Below, piece after piece: positions 1-7,965 of a stretch of DNA of 64,000 nucleotides; position 1 is the stretch's first letter; every line of letters begins with the position of its first letter. The notes below the pieces were generated by a model. That model ran no database searches. It worked only from the letters and a program-made list of their open reading frames with translations, and had not been told where the DNA came from. Source of the DNA: Bacillus sp. FJAT-29937 (lineage in GTDB: Bacteria > Bacillota > Bacilli > Bacillales > Cytobacillaceae); contig NZ_LMAS01000002.1 in assembly GCF_001509555.1 (NCBI RefSeq), positions 62,001 through 126,000 on the forward strand, in the 5' to 3' direction. Both the position numbers and the translations under genes were made by a program.

Positions 1-1
1 C

Positions 2-520
2 GGAGATACATTTAAATCCAACCTCCAAATTGGACCTAACCAGCATCAAGTGTTAACAGTGGAATTACATGATATCCGTTCACCAATGCTCGGTATAGCT
101 ACAACAGATCCAAGAACTGAAATTAGAGATATTAACGGCGATCTAATCGAAGGTGCTGCATTTAATGTAGTAAAAAATATCTCAAATGGACTAAGTGAAG
201 GGTTTGTTGAATTCTCAATTGATGTAACATCTCATGAGAAAGCATCTGCAGCTATCAAAGTATTCGATACAGCTATCGAAAGAGTTAACGGTGAAAGAGC
301 TTCCCTAGGAGCGCTTCAAAACCGCCTAGAGCACACAATCAACAACCTAAAAGTAACTCATGAAAACCTATCATCTTCTGAATCACGTATTCGTGACGCT
401 GATATGGCACTTGAAATGACTGCATTTACGAAAAACAACATCCTTAATCAGTCTGCTCAAGCGATGCTTGCTCAAGCAAACCAATTGCCGCAAGGTGTTC
501 TACAATTACTACAAGGCTAA
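2..520 (+). CDS. Flagellin, C-terminal part (5' end outside window)
   Basis: The reading frame is open from base 2 and ends at 520, so the gene starts upstream of the window and only the last 172 codons are seen. The C-terminal flagellin D1/D0 region is clear: a helix with EKASAAIKVFDTAIERV, then [27 protein letters not shown] and a Gln/Leu-rich end matching the polymerisation helices of flagellins. The upstream part with IGPNQHQ resembles the FQIGANxGQ segment. It is a second flagellin, distinct from the large one at 7966. A GTG at 50 is internal and not the start. A terminator follows at 527. Confidence 0.93.
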   Translation, partial: GDTFKSNLQIGPNQHQVLTVELHDIRSPMLGIATTDPRTEIRDINGDLIEGAAFNVVKNISNGLSEGFVEFSIDVTSHEKASAAIKVFDTAIERVNGERASLGALQNRLEHTINNLKVTHENLSSSESRIRDADMALEMTAFTKNNILNQSAQAMLAQANQLPQGVLQLLQG

Positions 521-526
521 TTTTCC

Positions 527-558
527 GAGAGGTGCACACCACAGCACCTCTCTCTTTT
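527..558 (+). terminator. Rho-independent terminator of the partial flagellin gene
   Basis: A 9-bp perfect stem GAGAGGTGC/GCACCTCTC with an 8-nt loop is followed by TCTTTTT, directly after the flagellin stop codon. Confidence 0.88.
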
Positions 559-612
559 TACACTAATTTATGATAAAATAAAGTCACACTTCGATTTTAA
601 GGTGGTTGTCAC

Positions 613-1050
613 ATGGATGTTCAAAAGATCGGAAAAACAGGACTGGATAAAATTCAAACCAAACAAAACTTACCAACAGAAAGTATTTCCTTCCAAGAAG
701 TAATTTCGAAGAATCGTCAGCAGGTTTTATATGATAAATTCAACAAGATGGTTCAAGATATCGAAGATCAAGGGAAAGCTTTATCCGAAAAGCGGACAGT
801 TGATGAACTTAGGAAATATAAGAAATTAGTAAAAAGTTTTCTAGAAGAAGCTGTTCAAAATGGCCTTCAATTGGAAGAACAACGTGGCTTCAATCGCCGC
901 GGTCGAACTAAAATCTACAAAATTGTTAAAGAAGTAGATAAAAAGCTTATTGATTTGACGAATACCGTATTAGATAAAGAAAAGAAGGGCCTCGACATAT
1001 TAAATCAAGTTGGTGAGATTAAAGGATTATTGATTAATATTTACACATAA
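613..1050 (+). CDS. YaaR family protein (DUF327)
   Basis: This 145-residue protein is predicted to be all-helical. It has the family hallmarks RGxNRRGRxKIYKIVKEVDKKL in the middle and GEIKGLLINIYT at the C-terminus; length equals the usual ~146 residues of YaaR. In B. subtilis yaaR lies near the origin and its function is not established to my knowledge; here it sits between a flagellin and the flgM operon, so it may be a paralogue recruited to a flagellar neighbourhood (inference). The ATG at 613 follows AAGGTGG. A partial second copy of its 3' end lies at 2215-2295. Confidence 0.8.
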   Translation: MDVQKIGKTGLDKIQTKQNLPTESISFQEVISKNRQQVLYDKFNKMVQDIEDQGKALSEKRTVDELRKYKKLVKSFLEEAVQNGLQLEEQRGFNRRGRTKIYKIVKEVDKKLIDLTNTVLDKEKKGLDILNQVGEIKGLLINIYT

Positions 1051-1128
1051 AGAGTCTAATAAGTTACTTACTTCTTTACGAAGCAATCACCACATAAAAC
1101 CTCAAATAAATTTACTTCAAGTGTAGTC

Positions 1129-1166
1129 AAACAGGGCAATTTCGATGGAAAGAAGTCCTGTTTTTT
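1129..1166 (+). terminator. Probable terminator after the YaaR gene
   Basis: AAACAGG (1129-1135) pairs with CCTGTTT (1157-1163), extended by a G-U and a C-G pair, with a 17-nt loop and a T run. The rest of the 219-bp gap 1051-1269 shows nothing else I can name. Confidence 0.6.
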
Positions 1167-1269
1167 GCTATTCCCCATCATGTCTATCACAATTTCAAAA
1201 ATCTATCGATGAAATTTTCAACTTAAAGAAAGGAGTTTGCCAAAAATTAAAGAGAAATGAGGAAATTGT

Positions 1270-2199
1270 ATGGAAAAAAATATAAGCTATCATTCAAATG
1301 ATATACTTATGAAATCATTGAGTGAGCTTTACAAAAATCAGGTTTTGAAAGTTTATCAGCTAGATTACCCAAAAATAAAAGAAGTTCTTCCTAATAACTT
1401 TCCGCAAATGAAGGTAGATGAACGGCGAGCTGATAATGTCTTTTTACTTGAAGATGAATCAATTTTGCTTTTAGAATATGAAACAAACAGTCGAATCATT
1501 GAAAATCATCTTAAATATAGCGAATATGTTCTCCGGATTGTAAATCGATATTATAAGGAAGACAATCAAATTAAAAAGGTTCATGTTGCAGTTATATATT
1601 CAAGCGATATCATTCCAGACGTTCAATTATTAGATATGGGAAGTATGTTTATAGAAACAAAATCAGTTTCACTTCGGGACTTTGACGGTAATGCCATTCT
1701 AGTTGCAATTAAACATAAAATAGAAAATGGAATTTTGCTTACTAAAGTGGATATAATGAAATTAATACTTGTGCCTCTCATGAAAAGTACCCAAGATCGC
1801 CACGATTTAATTCGAAAGAGCATAGATATTGCAAAAGAAATTCAAAATGATTATGAGCAAATTGCCGTCATCGTAGGAATTTTGACTGCGACTGATAAGA
1901 TTATTGACGAAGAATACTCTAAAAGTATAAGGGAGTGGTTACGGATGACCAAGGTCGAGAAAATCTATCAGCAGGAGAAGGAAGAATCCTTGCGAGAATT
2001 AGCAATAAGAAAACAGCAAGAAATAGAACAATCCTTGCGAGAGCAGGCTTTAAGAAATCAACAGGAAAAAGAACAAGCCCTAAAGGAGCAGGCTTACGAA
2101 ATAGCAAGAAAGTTACTAGCGGATTTGAATGTGGAAAAAGTATCACAAATAACGGGATTATCAGTTGCTGAAGTTGAAAAACTAAAAATAGACAAATAG
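1270..2199 (+). CDS. Rpn/PD-(D/E)XK family recombination-promoting nuclease-like protein
   Basis: The 309-residue protein has an N-terminal PD-(D/E)XK-like core (RRADNVFLLEDESILLLEYE, with an Asp followed by an acidic strand end), a middle helical part, a strongly charged segment around residues 234-275 made of imperfect EKEQ/REQALRNQQ repeats (coiled coil), and the C-terminal helix-turn motif ARKLLADLNVEKVSQITGLS that is typical of Rpn (YhgA-like, putative transposase) proteins. Characterised Rpn proteins are DNA endonucleases that raise RecA-independent recombination. It stands alone between the YaaR gene and a remnant of the same YaaR 3' end. The active-site assignment is by pattern only. 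Confidence 0.7.
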   Translation: MEKNISYHSNDILMKSLSELYKNQVLKVYQLDYPKIKEVLPNNFPQMKVDERRADNVFLLEDESILLLEYETNSRIIENHLKYSEYVLRIVNRYYKEDNQIKKVHVAVIYSSDIIPDVQLLDMGSMFIETKSVSLRDFDGNAILVAIKHKIENGILLTKVDIMKLILVPLMKSTQDRHDLIRKSIDIAKEIQNDYEQIAVIVGILTATDKIIDEEYSKSIREWLRMTKVEKIYQQEKEESLRELAIRKQQEIEQSLREQALRNQQEKEQALKEQAYEIARKLLADLNVEKVSQITGLSVAEVEKLKIDK

Positions 2200-2214
2200 C
2201 CTAAATTCCTTAAA

Positions 2215-2295
2215 AAGTATTGCGGCATCTTAAGCAAATGCACCGGAGAATTCAAAGGTCTGTTCATTAATATTTACACATACTCCAACTACTAG
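2215..2295 (+). pseudogene. Remnant duplicate of the YaaR 3' end
   Basis: Translated in frame, 2215-2280 gives KYCGILSKCTGEFKGLFINIYT, which aligns with the C-terminus of the YaaR protein encoded at 613-1050 (GLDILNQVGEIKGLLINIYT). The last 17 bases, ATTAATATTTACACATA, are identical in both. There is no start codon or upstream part, and the frame runs on four codons past the old stop. It lies directly after the Rpn-like gene, so that gene is bracketed by intact and broken YaaR ends. Confidence 0.72.
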
Positions 2296-2318
2296 AGCTC
2301 ATTTCTAGTAGTTTTTTT
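2289..2318 (+). terminator. Terminator downstream of the Rpn-like gene
   Basis: CTACTAGA/TCTAGTAG 8-bp stem with a 7-nt loop and a run of seven T residues. Confidence 0.85.
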
Positions 2319-2360
2319 GACTACAATATAACGCCATTTTTACAAAATCAACTTTTTTCT

Positions 2361-2387
2361 TCAACTTCTCGAATTTTTACCGATATA
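2361..2387 (+). promoter_or_regulatory. Sigma-D-type promoter of the flgM operon
   Basis: TCAA (2361-2364), 15-nt spacer, then CCGATATA matches the sigma-D consensus TAAA-N14-16-GCCGATAT with one deviation in the -35. It lies 80 bp before flgM. Sigma-D control of flgM is established in B. subtilis. Confidence 0.6.
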
Positions 2388-2466
2388 AGAAAAAGAATAA
2401 CGAATAGGGATGGAAATTTATAAACATAATCGAACTTTATATAAACATTTTAAAGGGGTGAACCAA

Positions 2467-2724
2467 ATGAAAATCAACAATATCGGTCGTGTGAACGTTA
2501 ACCCATATAATAAGCAAATGGAAAAAATGGAGAAGGCACAAAATGTATCAAAGCGGGACAAAATCGAAATTTCCTCTGAGGCATTGGAGCTTCAAAAGGG
2601 AGGTCCACTTGAAATTGAACGACAAGAAAAAGTGGAGAAATTAAAGGAAAAGGTTCAATCAGGGGAATATGAAATAAAACCGCGAGAAATCGCTAAAAAA
2701 ATGTATGACTTTTGGAATCTGTAA
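2467..2724 (+). CDS. flgM: Anti-sigma factor FlgM
   Basis: FlgM binds and holds the flagellar sigma factor sigma-D (SigD) until the hook-basal body is complete. The 85-residue product has the family layout: a disordered N-terminus with NNIGRVNVNPY, then KRDKIEISSEALEL, and the helical SigD-binding C-terminus ending KPREIAKKMYDFW. ATG 2467 is chosen because AAAGGGGTG lies 7 nt upstream; the upstream in-frame ATG at 2410 has no ribosome site. It is first in a run flgM-flgN-flgK-flgL, as in B. subtilis. Confidence 0.93.
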   Translation: MKINNIGRVNVNPYNKQMEKMEKAQNVSKRDKIEISSEALELQKGGPLEIERQEKVEKLKEKVQSGEYEIKPREIAKKMYDFWNL

Positions 2725-2749
2725 TAAAAGGGAAAAGGGGGATTAACCT

Positions 2750-3244
2750 TTGTCTGCTCTCAATCTTATAAAAACACTCGAAATGCTGTTAAAAACGTAC
2801 GAGAAACTGACAACAGCAGCCGTTCAAAAAACAAAAATTATCAAAAAAGGTGATCTCTCTGCCCTGCAATCAACCATTACAGAAGAGAAACTCTTTCTAC
2901 AAGCTCTCCAAAAGCTAGAAAGCAAATTACAAAATGAAACAAAATTATTTTTAAAAGCGGATCAGTCATCAGATCGGAATATCACATTGACTGAATGTAT
3001 AAATGCGGCTGCTGATCCAGAAAAACAAGAATTATCAGGGATCAAATCTGCCTTAGAAGAACAAATCAGCATGCTGAAGCAGCAAAACGAACTAAACCAG
3101 CAATTAATCGAGCAATCCTTACAGTTCGTCAACATGTCAATCGATATGCTGTCACCAGAGATTGACTCCTATAACTACGATCGTCCGCATCAGGGACATG
3201 ATATAGAAGAAACCAAACGTTCTATTTTTGATTCAAAGGCGTAA
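2750..3244 (+). CDS. flgN: Flagellar export chaperone FlgN family protein
   Basis: A 164-residue, almost wholly helical protein with heptad-rich segments (residues 1-75 and 95-135), matching the FlgN family (YvyG in B. subtilis), the cytosolic chaperone that keeps the hook-filament junction proteins FlgK and FlgL export-ready. The start is TTG 2750 after GGGAAAAGGGGGA. The gene lies 25 nt after flgM and 15 nt before flgK, its expected client. Low sequence conservation is normal for the family, so the call leans on size, helicity and position. Confidence 0.85.
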   Translation: MSALNLIKTLEMLLKTYEKLTTAAVQKTKIIKKGDLSALQSTITEEKLFLQALQKLESKLQNETKLFLKADQSSDRNITLTECINAAADPEKQELSGIKSALEEQISMLKQQNELNQQLIEQSLQFVNMSIDMLSPEIDSYNYDRPHQGHDIEETKRSIFDSKA

Positions 3245-3259
3245 TGGGGGAAAAATATA

Positions 3260-5248
3260 ATGATTTCTACATTTCACGGGTTAGAAGTTGCCAAAAGAGG
3301 GATGTCGGCTCAGCAGGCAGCTTTGTATGTAACTGGACATAATATATCAAATGCTAATACTCCTGGATATTCAAGACAAAGGGTCAACTTTGAACAGACA
3401 AATCCTTTCCCAAACCCTTCCATGAATCGTCCGCAAATTCCAGGGCAAATGGGAACTGGAGTCATGGCAGGGTCCATTCAACGGATGAGGGACAGCTTCA
3501 TAGATGACCAATACCGCGGTGAAAACAATAAGCTTGGCTATTGGAGTGCTAGAAGCCAGTCATTGCATACGATGGAAACCATCATGAACGAGCCGACGGA
3601 GCACGGTTTAGCCAATACTCTTGATCAATTTTGGAAGTCCCTTCAAGACTTGTCTGTTACTCCTCAGGATTCTGGGACAAGATCTGTTGTTCGTCAGAGA
3701 GGTCTAGCCGTTGTTGATACGTTCAATTATTTAAGTTCGAGCCTTACAGCGGTTCGTGAAGATTACAAGAATGAAATTGATGTTACTCAAAAAGCAGTAA
3801 ACTCCATTCTTAACCAAATAAATGATATTAATAAACAAATTGGTGATATTGAAGTTCATGGGTACTTGCCTAATGATTTGTATGACAAGCGAGATTTATT
3901 GATTGATAGCCTATCAACCTATGTAAATATTAAAGTAGACCCGCAAAAATCTGGCGGTCTTGCTTCACCAATTGCCGATGGTAAAGTGGATATTTACCTT
4001 GCAGACAACGATGGAAAAATATTGAAAGATTCAAATGGAAGGAACATTAAGCTAATTGATAAAGATGGAACAGCTATCGGGATCAGTGTTCAATATGACA
4101 CTGCTCATCCTGAAAATCCTGTTAAAGGGCTAAACTTCGTAAAGCTTGACCCAAATAGCAAGCGCATTGATGGCTTTGCAGTCAACCCAGCAGATCCATC
4201 AAAGGCAATGGATCCATCTTATACTTTTACTAGCTTCGAGCCTTTAAAAAATAATTCTACTGGAAGCTTGAATTCTTTTATTGAATCTTATGGCTTCACA
4301 GACGCAAATGGTAAAGCAAATGGTACATACCCTGACATGCTTCGAAAATTAGACGAAATGGCGTACACTTTTTCGCAAAAATTTAATGAAGTCCATCGTT
4401 CAGGCTGGAGTTTGACAGAATTGGAGAATGGGGTAAAGGACGGGAAAAACTTCTTCACCTTTGATGATAGTTCTCCTACTAAACCTACTCTTGCAGATCC
4501 GACTGGGGCAGCCAAGCGATTAAAAATTGATAAAGCTATTCTTGAGAGTACGGATAATATTGCAGCAGCTGCGGAAGGGATGATGATTTCCTCAACCATG
4601 CAAAAAAATGCTGCAAATGATGCAGGAACAACGGGTGAACCTGTTATTTTTGGAAATATCGACTTCCTGCCAGGTGTAAGTGCGATAAATGTGGAAGTTT
4701 TCTCTGATGGGGCTGACTGGAAGTATAAGATTACTGAGCAACCATCTGGAAATGTAAGCCCAGCTACTGTAATAGACATCAAAAACAATGTAGCGGAACT
4801 TCCAGGAGGCTTGAAAGTTGATTTTTCAAGTGTGGCAAATCAGAAAACAGGAGATTCCTGGTCACTAACAATTAATAATAATGAGGGCATTACCCCAAAA
4901 GATAAAGCTTTCGCAGGCAGCGGATCCAATGCGTCAGCACTTGCGAGAGTAAAAGACGAAATCTTAAATTACGATGGCTCATCATCATCCGTAATGAGCT
5001 TTTACCAATCGATAATTGGGGACATGGGAGTTAAGGCTTCTCAAGCTAACCAAATGACCAAGAATACAAAAGTTCTTGCTGATTCCGTTTTAACAAGAAG
5101 AGAATCTATTTCATCCGTTTCACTTGATGAGGAAATGATTAACATGGTTAAATTTCAGCATGCCTACAACGCAGCAGCAAGAAATATAACGATGGTGGAT
5201 GAAATGCTAGATCGAATTATTAATAATATGGGATTAGTTGGCAGATAG
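3260..5248 (+). CDS. flgK: Flagellar hook-associated protein 1 FlgK
   Basis: FlgK forms the first ring of the hook-filament junction. The N-terminus has GLEVAKRGMSAQQAAL and the rod/hook signature NISNANTPGYSRQ (about residues 28-40); the C-terminus has SVSLDEEMINMVKFQHAYNAAARN (about 620-643), the conserved Flg_bbr_C helix. At 662 residues it is about 150 longer than B. subtilis FlgK (507), the extra lying in the central surface-exposed part (about 230-520), including Asp/Asn/Gly-rich stretches. ATG 3260 has ATGGGGG upstream. Confidence 0.96.
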   Translation: MISTFHGLEVAKRGMSAQQAALYVTGHNISNANTPGYSRQRVNFEQTNPFPNPSMNRPQIPGQMGTGVMAGSIQRMRDSFIDDQYRGENNKLGYWSARSQSLHTMETIMNEPTEHGLANTLDQFWKSLQDLSVTPQDSGTRSVVRQRGLAVVDTFNYLSSSLTAVREDYKNEIDVTQKAVNSILNQINDINKQIGDIEVHGYLPNDLYDKRDLLIDSLSTYVNIKVDPQKSGGLASPIADGKVDIYLADNDGKILKDSNGRNIKLIDKDGTAIGISVQYDTAHPENPVKGLNFVKLDPNSKRIDGFAVNPADPSKAMDPSYTFTSFEPLKNNSTGSLNSFIESYGFTDANGKANGTYPDMLRKLDEMAYTFSQKFNEVHRSGWSLTELENGVKDGKNFFTFDDSSPTKPTLADPTGAAKRLKIDKAILESTDNIAAAAEGMMISSTMQKNAANDAGTTGEPVIFGNIDFLPGVSAINVEVFSDGADWKYKITEQPSGNVSPATVIDIKNNVAELPGGLKVDFSSVANQKTGDSWSLTINNNEGITPKDKAFAGSGSNASALARVKDEILNYDGSSSSVMSFYQSIIGDMGVKASQANQMTKNTKVLADSVLTRRESISSVSLDEEMINMVKFQHAYNAAARNITMVDEMLDRIINNMGLVGR

Positions 5249-5263
5249 GCTGGTGATTAATTA

Positions 5264-6478
5264 ATGCGGATTACACAAAATATGCTCATGCGTAATAACC
5301 TCAATTATATTAGCAATAACTATGAACGATATGGCGATCTTCTCGATCAAATCAATTCTCAGAAGAAAATTACTCGCCCATCCCAAGATCCAGTCATCGC
5401 GATTAAAGGGATGTCCTATCGTTCTCAAGTGGTAGAAGTTGAACAGTTTGAAAGAAATCTAAGTGAAGTACATAGCTGGATGGATAATGCGGATGCCACA
5501 CTTAGCGATACGACTCAAGTTCTTCACAGAATTAAGGAGCTTATTGTCCAAGCTTCCAATGAAACGTACACACCCGATCAACGAAATGGGATTGCAAAGG
5601 AAATTAGTGAATTACAAAACCACCTGCAGTCGCTTGCCAATACAAAAATAAACAACAAGTATATTTTTAATGGTACGAATACGAACAGCAAGCCAGTGGA
5701 TATTAGTCAAATTGGATTTAATATCGCTGATTTGAATGGGATGGATGCTCAGACTCGGAAAGATCTAATACTGAATTATCAGGGTAAACAATTTACGTTT
5801 GATAGTGCGCCTACTCCAATAATAAATAGTTCTACCGTTGATGGAATCACAACCAAAGATACAACTCATACCTATGTATTTAAAAGCGGCAATGAGGAAA
5901 TAACACTAACCCATAAGTTAACTGAGACAACAAAGGATGGTGTTACTTCTACAAAGGAAGAAGAGTCTGTTGTTTATAATAAAGATTCAGGTGATCCAAC
6001 TAAGGCAATTTCTATTACAAGCGGAGACATCGTCATCTCAAACAAAAACGCCATTTCCACCAATCAACAAGATCTAGAAATTGAAGTAATGAAAGGCATT
6101 AACATTAATGTCAACATTCGCCCGCAGAATGTTTTTTCCGCGGAAATGTTCAAGGATACAGCAGATCTTATTAAGGCACTAAAGGAGCCTAGTCAAAAAG
6201 CTACGGATATTAACGCTTTCCTTAGCAAATTTGAGAAGCATTTTGATAACGTGACGGCTGAAAGATCAGACCTAGGAGCCAGGTTTAACCGGGTAGAATT
6301 AATTGAGGAAAGACTTGGCCAACAGGATTTAATTGCGAGGAAAACGATGTCTGAAAACGAAGATATTGATTTTGAAAAAGCAGTCACTGATCTCAAAATC
6401 CAAGAGATGATTCACCGATCAGCTCTAGCTGTAGGGGCAAGAATTATTCAGCCAACATTAATGGATTTTTTACGATAA
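5264..6478 (+). CDS. flgL: Flagellar hook-associated protein 3 FlgL
   Basis: FlgL is the second junction ring on which flagellin polymerises. It shows the flagellin-like N-terminus MRITQNMLMRNNLNYI, the QINSQKKITRPSQDP segment and the C-terminal helix QEMIHRSALAVGARIIQPTLMDFL. At 404 residues it is about 100 longer than B. subtilis FlgL (298); the extra Thr/Lys-rich stretch lies about residues 175-265. It follows flgK by 15 nt with GGCTGGTGA as weak ribosome site and is followed by a terminator. Confidence 0.95.
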   Translation: MRITQNMLMRNNLNYISNNYERYGDLLDQINSQKKITRPSQDPVIAIKGMSYRSQVVEVEQFERNLSEVHSWMDNADATLSDTTQVLHRIKELIVQASNETYTPDQRNGIAKEISELQNHLQSLANTKINNKYIFNGTNTNSKPVDISQIGFNIADLNGMDAQTRKDLILNYQGKQFTFDSAPTPIINSSTVDGITTKDTTHTYVFKSGNEEITLTHKLTETTKDGVTSTKEEESVVYNKDSGDPTKAISITSGDIVISNKNAISTNQQDLEIEVMKGININVNIRPQNVFSAEMFKDTADLIKALKEPSQKATDINAFLSKFEKHFDNVTAERSDLGARFNRVELIEERLGQQDLIARKTMSENEDIDFEKAVTDLKIQEMIHRSALAVGARIIQPTLMDFLR

Positions 6479-6489
6479 TTATTTTATGC

Positions 6490-6518
6490 AGCTATCTTTT
6501 TCGGAAGATAGCTCTTTT
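6490..6518 (+). terminator. Terminator after flgL
   Basis: AGCTATCTT/AAGATAGCT 9-bp stem with a 6-nt loop, followed by CTTTTTC. Confidence 0.85.
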
Positions 6519-6546
6519 TCCATTTTCTAAAGTGAGGTGACTATTG

Positions 6547-7125
6547 ATGAGGCTACCTAGCATCCAAATCAATGCTACAAGTGCAAAGCTTGAAATTCAG
6601 AAGACACCAACAACGATTCAAATGCGGCAGCCAATGGCAGATATGACCATAAGGCAGCCACATGCCCAAATAGATTATCAGCAAAGAGACGCAACTATTC
6701 AAATTGATCAATCAGAGGCATTTGCTGATGCAGGTTTAAAGCCGATTAGCAGACATATACGGGAATGGGCAGAAAAGGGAGAGCAACAAGCTAAGCAGGC
6801 CATCGCAACGATTGCCCAGCAAGGCGATCAAATGATGAAAATTGAGCAAGGGGGTCTAGTCATTCCCCAAATCGCAAAGACCAATAGCGAAGATCCGATA
6901 AGGGAATTTAACATAGGCTTTATGCCATCATCTGCATCCAAGGTAAAAATCCAATACTCTCCTGGAGCATTTCACATGAAAGTTGATCAGCAAGAACCCA
7001 TTATTAAAATAAAGCCAAATCAACCAGTAATTAACGTAAATCCTGGTAAGACTAATATTTATCTAAAACAAAAGTCGTCCATTTCATTTTCAGTACCGGG
7101 CTTAAATGTAGATGTTCAAAAATAA
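6547..7125 (+). CDS. yviE: YviE family protein (DUF6470)
   Basis: A 192-residue protein of the YviE/DUF6470 family, conserved just upstream of fliW in Bacillus; its function is not established. Sequence is dominated by short alternating beta-type segments: IQINATSAKLEIQKTPTTIQ at the N-terminus with further Gln/Pro-rich IQIDQ, IKIKPNQPVINV and INVNPGKTNIYLK repeats. ATG 6547 is preferred over TTG 6544 because AGGTGA ends 6 nt upstream of the ATG. It sits 17 nt before fliW and is probably co-transcribed with fliW-csrA. Confidence 0.85.
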   Translation: MRLPSIQINATSAKLEIQKTPTTIQMRQPMADMTIRQPHAQIDYQQRDATIQIDQSEAFADAGLKPISRHIREWAEKGEQQAKQAIATIAQQGDQMMKIEQGGLVIPQIAKTNSEDPIREFNIGFMPSSASKVKIQYSPGAFHMKVDQQEPIIKIKPNQPVINVNPGKTNIYLKQKSSISFSVPGLNVDVQK

Positions 7126-7142
7126 GATAGAGGGGTGAAATC

Positions 7143-7592
7143 ATGTTAATCCAGACGAAGTATCATGGTGAAATAGAAATTGATCAGGAAAATATCATTC
7201 ATTTTGAGAATGGGATTCCTAGCTTTGAGGAAGAAAAGAGATTTACCCTGTTAGAATTGGGGGAAGATACCCCATTTATCGTTTTACAATCCTTATCAAC
7301 ACCTGCTCTAGCCTTTCTTGTAACGGATCCCTTTAGCTTTTTTCCAGAATATAAAGTCGCTATTCCAGAGGCAGTGATTGAGCAGTTGAAAATTGAAGAG
7401 AAAGAAACTGTGGCGACCTTTGGCATCTTGACTGTGAAGGAGCCCTTCGAAGAAACAACAATAAATTTAAAAGGTCCAATTATTATTAATACGAAAGAAA
7501 AACTAGGAAAGCAAATTGTTCTGAATGACGCTGAATACCTTACGAGGCATATAATTTTCAAACAAAAACCCTCTGTAGGAGAGGAGCGCTAA
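7143..7592 (+). CDS. fliW: Flagellar assembly factor FliW
   Basis: FliW binds either flagellin or CsrA; when flagellin is exported, free FliW binds CsrA and relieves repression of hag translation (established in B. subtilis). The 149-residue product has the family pattern [19 protein letters not shown] (residues 21-39), [28 protein letters not shown] and [12 protein letters not shown] 7143 follows GAGGGGTG. The stop codon is one base before the csrA start, so the two are translationally linked. Confidence 0.97.
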   Translation: MLIQTKYHGEIEIDQENIIHFENGIPSFEEEKRFTLLELGEDTPFIVLQSLSTPALAFLVTDPFSFFPEYKVAIPEAVIEQLKIEEKETVATFGILTVKEPFEETTINLKGPIIINTKEKLGKQIVLNDAEYLTRHIIFKQKPSVGEER

Positions 7593-7593
7593 T

Positions 7594-7833
7594 ATGCTTG
7601 TTTTAACAAGAAAACTTAACGAAGCCATCCGAATCGGCGAAGACATCGAAATCAAAATCCTATCCATTGAGGGCGAACAAATTAAAATCGGCATCGATGC
7701 CCCAAAAAATATAGAGATTCACCGTAAAGAAGTTTACCTAGCCATCCAGCAAGAAAACCAAAAAGCAGCACAAACATCCATCTCCATCTTAGAAAATTTC
7801 ACAAAACAAATAAAAAATACAAAAATCTATTAA
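7594..7833 (+). CDS. csrA: Carbon storage regulator CsrA (translational repressor of hag)
   Basis: A 79-residue RNA-binding protein with the canonical N-terminus [27 protein letters not shown] and the [16 protein letters not shown] strand/helix that forms the RNA-binding face. CsrA dimers bind GGA hairpins; two candidate sites lie immediately downstream in the hag leader. The C-terminal extension (about residues 56-79) is lysine- and glutamine-rich. The stop codon TAA forms part of the -35 box of the hag promoter. Confidence 0.97.
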   Translation: MLVLTRKLNEAIRIGEDIEIKILSIEGEQIKIGIDAPKNIEIHRKEVYLAIQQENQKAAQTSISILENFTKQIKNTKIY

Positions 7834-7856
7834 AACTCGACAAAATAGGCCGATAT
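7831..7856 (+). promoter_or_regulatory. Sigma-D promoter of hag
   Basis: TAAA (7831-7834), 14-nt spacer, GCCGATAT (7849-7856) is a full sigma-D consensus. The -35 overlaps the csrA stop codon. Predicted transcript start is about 7863-7866. Confidence 0.85.
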
Positions 7857-7867
7857 AATCATCGTAA

Positions 7868-7910
7868 AGCAAAATAAGAGTCTGGACGGCCGCTAGTCTC
7901 TTATTTTGCT
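7868..7910 (+). promoter_or_regulatory. Stem-loop near the predicted 5' end of the hag leader
   Basis: AGCAAAATAAGAG (7868-7880) pairs perfectly with CTCTTATTTTGCT (7898-7910), 13 bp, around a 17-nt loop that includes CTGGACGG. It begins a few bases after the predicted transcript start and is followed by GCTAAAAAAA, not a T run, so it is not a terminator. A 5' mRNA stabiliser is a reasonable inference. Confidence 0.7.
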
Positions 7911-7920
7911 GCTAAAAAAA

Positions 7921-7934
7921 CCACATGGATGTGG
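7921..7934 (+). promoter_or_regulatory. CsrA binding site BS1 in the hag leader
   Basis: CCACATGGATGTGG forms a 6-bp hairpin exposing GGA and closely matches the CsrA consensus RUACARGGAUGU. Position ahead of the Shine-Dalgarno site matches the two-site arrangement known in B. subtilis hag. Confidence 0.75.
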
Positions 7935-7947
7935 GACAAACAAACAT

Positions 7948-7961
7948 TTCAAGGAGGAAAT
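7948..7961 (+). promoter_or_regulatory. CsrA binding site BS2 overlapping the hag ribosome site
   Basis: TTCAAGGAGGAAAT contains the Shine-Dalgarno AAGGAGG and a GGA core. CsrA bound here would block ribosome entry, as shown for B. subtilis hag. Confidence 0.6.
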
Positions 7962-7965
7962 ACAA

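Noticed and set aside
7906..7965. Hag starting at TTG 7906
   Set aside because: This stretch is the untranslated leader with the CsrA hairpin; ATG 7966 has a strong ribosome site and gives the canonical flagellin N-terminus.
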